Below, one piece after another: positions 63,971 to 64,000 of a stretch of DNA of 64,000 nt. The first letter of the stretch is position 1. Every line of letters begins with the position of its first letter. Made by a program: the position numbers and the translations under genes. Origin of the DNA: Brevibacterium linens ATCC 9172 (GTDB lineage: Bacteria > Actinomycetota > Actinomycetes > Actinomycetales > Brevibacteriaceae); contig NZ_FXYY01000005.1 in NCBI RefSeq assembly GCF_900169165.1, forward strand, positions 119,298 through 183,297, written 5' to 3'. The notes under the pieces were generated by a model. That model worked only from the letters and a program-made list of their open reading frames with translations. It made no database searches and was not told the DNA's origin.

Positions 63971-64000
63971 ATGCCCGAACCTCTTTCACTGGCCACCCGC
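63971..64000 (+). CDS. Possible start of a transposase (cut by window edge)
   Basis: Ten codons, MPEPLSLATR, open to the window end. Its place just behind the tandem units suggests a transposase, but this is context only. Confidence 0.3.
   Translation, partial: MPEPLSLATR

Noticed and set aside
1..64000. Frequent GCCGAGGCGG/CCGCCTCGGC words on both strands
   Set aside because: They fall mainly inside genes in frames coding Ala-Glu-Ala or Arg-Leu-Gly with preferred codons, with no strand bias; codon usage explains them better than an uptake or segregation signal.
1..64000. CRISPR arrays, rRNA, tRNA, prophage or conjugation genes
   Set aside because: No regularly spaced repeats of CRISPR type, no cloverleaf or rRNA segments, and no phage structural or relaxase motifs were seen while reading.

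Overview
The window is GC-rich, gene-dense actinobacterial chromosomal DNA. Short intergenic gaps, many ATGA/GTGA start-stop overlaps, GTG starts, large numbers of TetR and MFS/APC genes and an Arthrobacter-like copper amine oxidase fragment fit a soil- or cheese-type Micrococcales such as Brevibacterium. The genus is an inference from gene content; no rRNA or tRNA is present to confirm it.

Layout. 1-3.1 kb: a sugar porter (cut by the window edge), a universal stress protein and an MgtE magnesium channel. 3.1-6.6 kb: a heterodimeric ABC exporter pair with complementary loss of ATPase motifs. 6.6-15 kb: catabolic genes (SDR, broken amidohydrolase, glutaryl-CoA dehydrogenase with a divergent LysR, DUF2316 protein, CocE/NonD hydrolase with a divergent TetR, aldehyde dehydrogenase). 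15.5-30.2 kb: an amine and amino-alcohol catabolic block. It holds a TetR, an APC permease, a P1 (DmpA-type) peptidase, a flavin amine oxidase, a second TetR, an amino-alcohol kinase coupled to an ethanolamine-phosphate phospho-lyase-like enzyme, a FeaR-like AraC regulator, an SDR, an MFS carrier, and an APC permease whose frame runs without a stop into a YtcJ-type amidohydrolase. Two promoters in this block, about 3.4 kb apart, share a 14-bp operator-like motif.

30.3-45.4 kb: a decaying catabolic island. MFS carrier, zinc alcohol dehydrogenase (nonsense codon, frameshift, 13-C run), MoaF (nonsense codon), an IS element with an interrupted transposase, a TetR, an AtsRBC-like ABC importer with one permease interrupted by TGA, an intact arylsulfatase, a C-terminal fragment of copper amine oxidase, an MFS carrier and a GMC oxidoreductase with an internal deletion. 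Arylsulfatase, amine oxidase and MoaF recall the monoamine regulon of Klebsiella, here apparently eroding.

45.5-63.8 kb: mostly housekeeping. ThrE-type exporter, aldo/keto reductase, Fpg/Nei glycosylase, aconitase, catalase, a Ser/Gly-rich membrane protein, HutD, a VOC protein, ATP-grasp, a uridine-kinase-like P-loop protein with a shrunken TenA relic, a phytoene-dehydrogenase-like oxidoreductase, an EamA/LysR divergent pair and an HTTM protein with a small membrane partner. Long perfect or near-perfect palindromes of one repeat family sit at 45.4, 50.9 and 63.8 kb. The last is broken off and followed by 24-bp tandem repeats that look like the end of a second insertion element.
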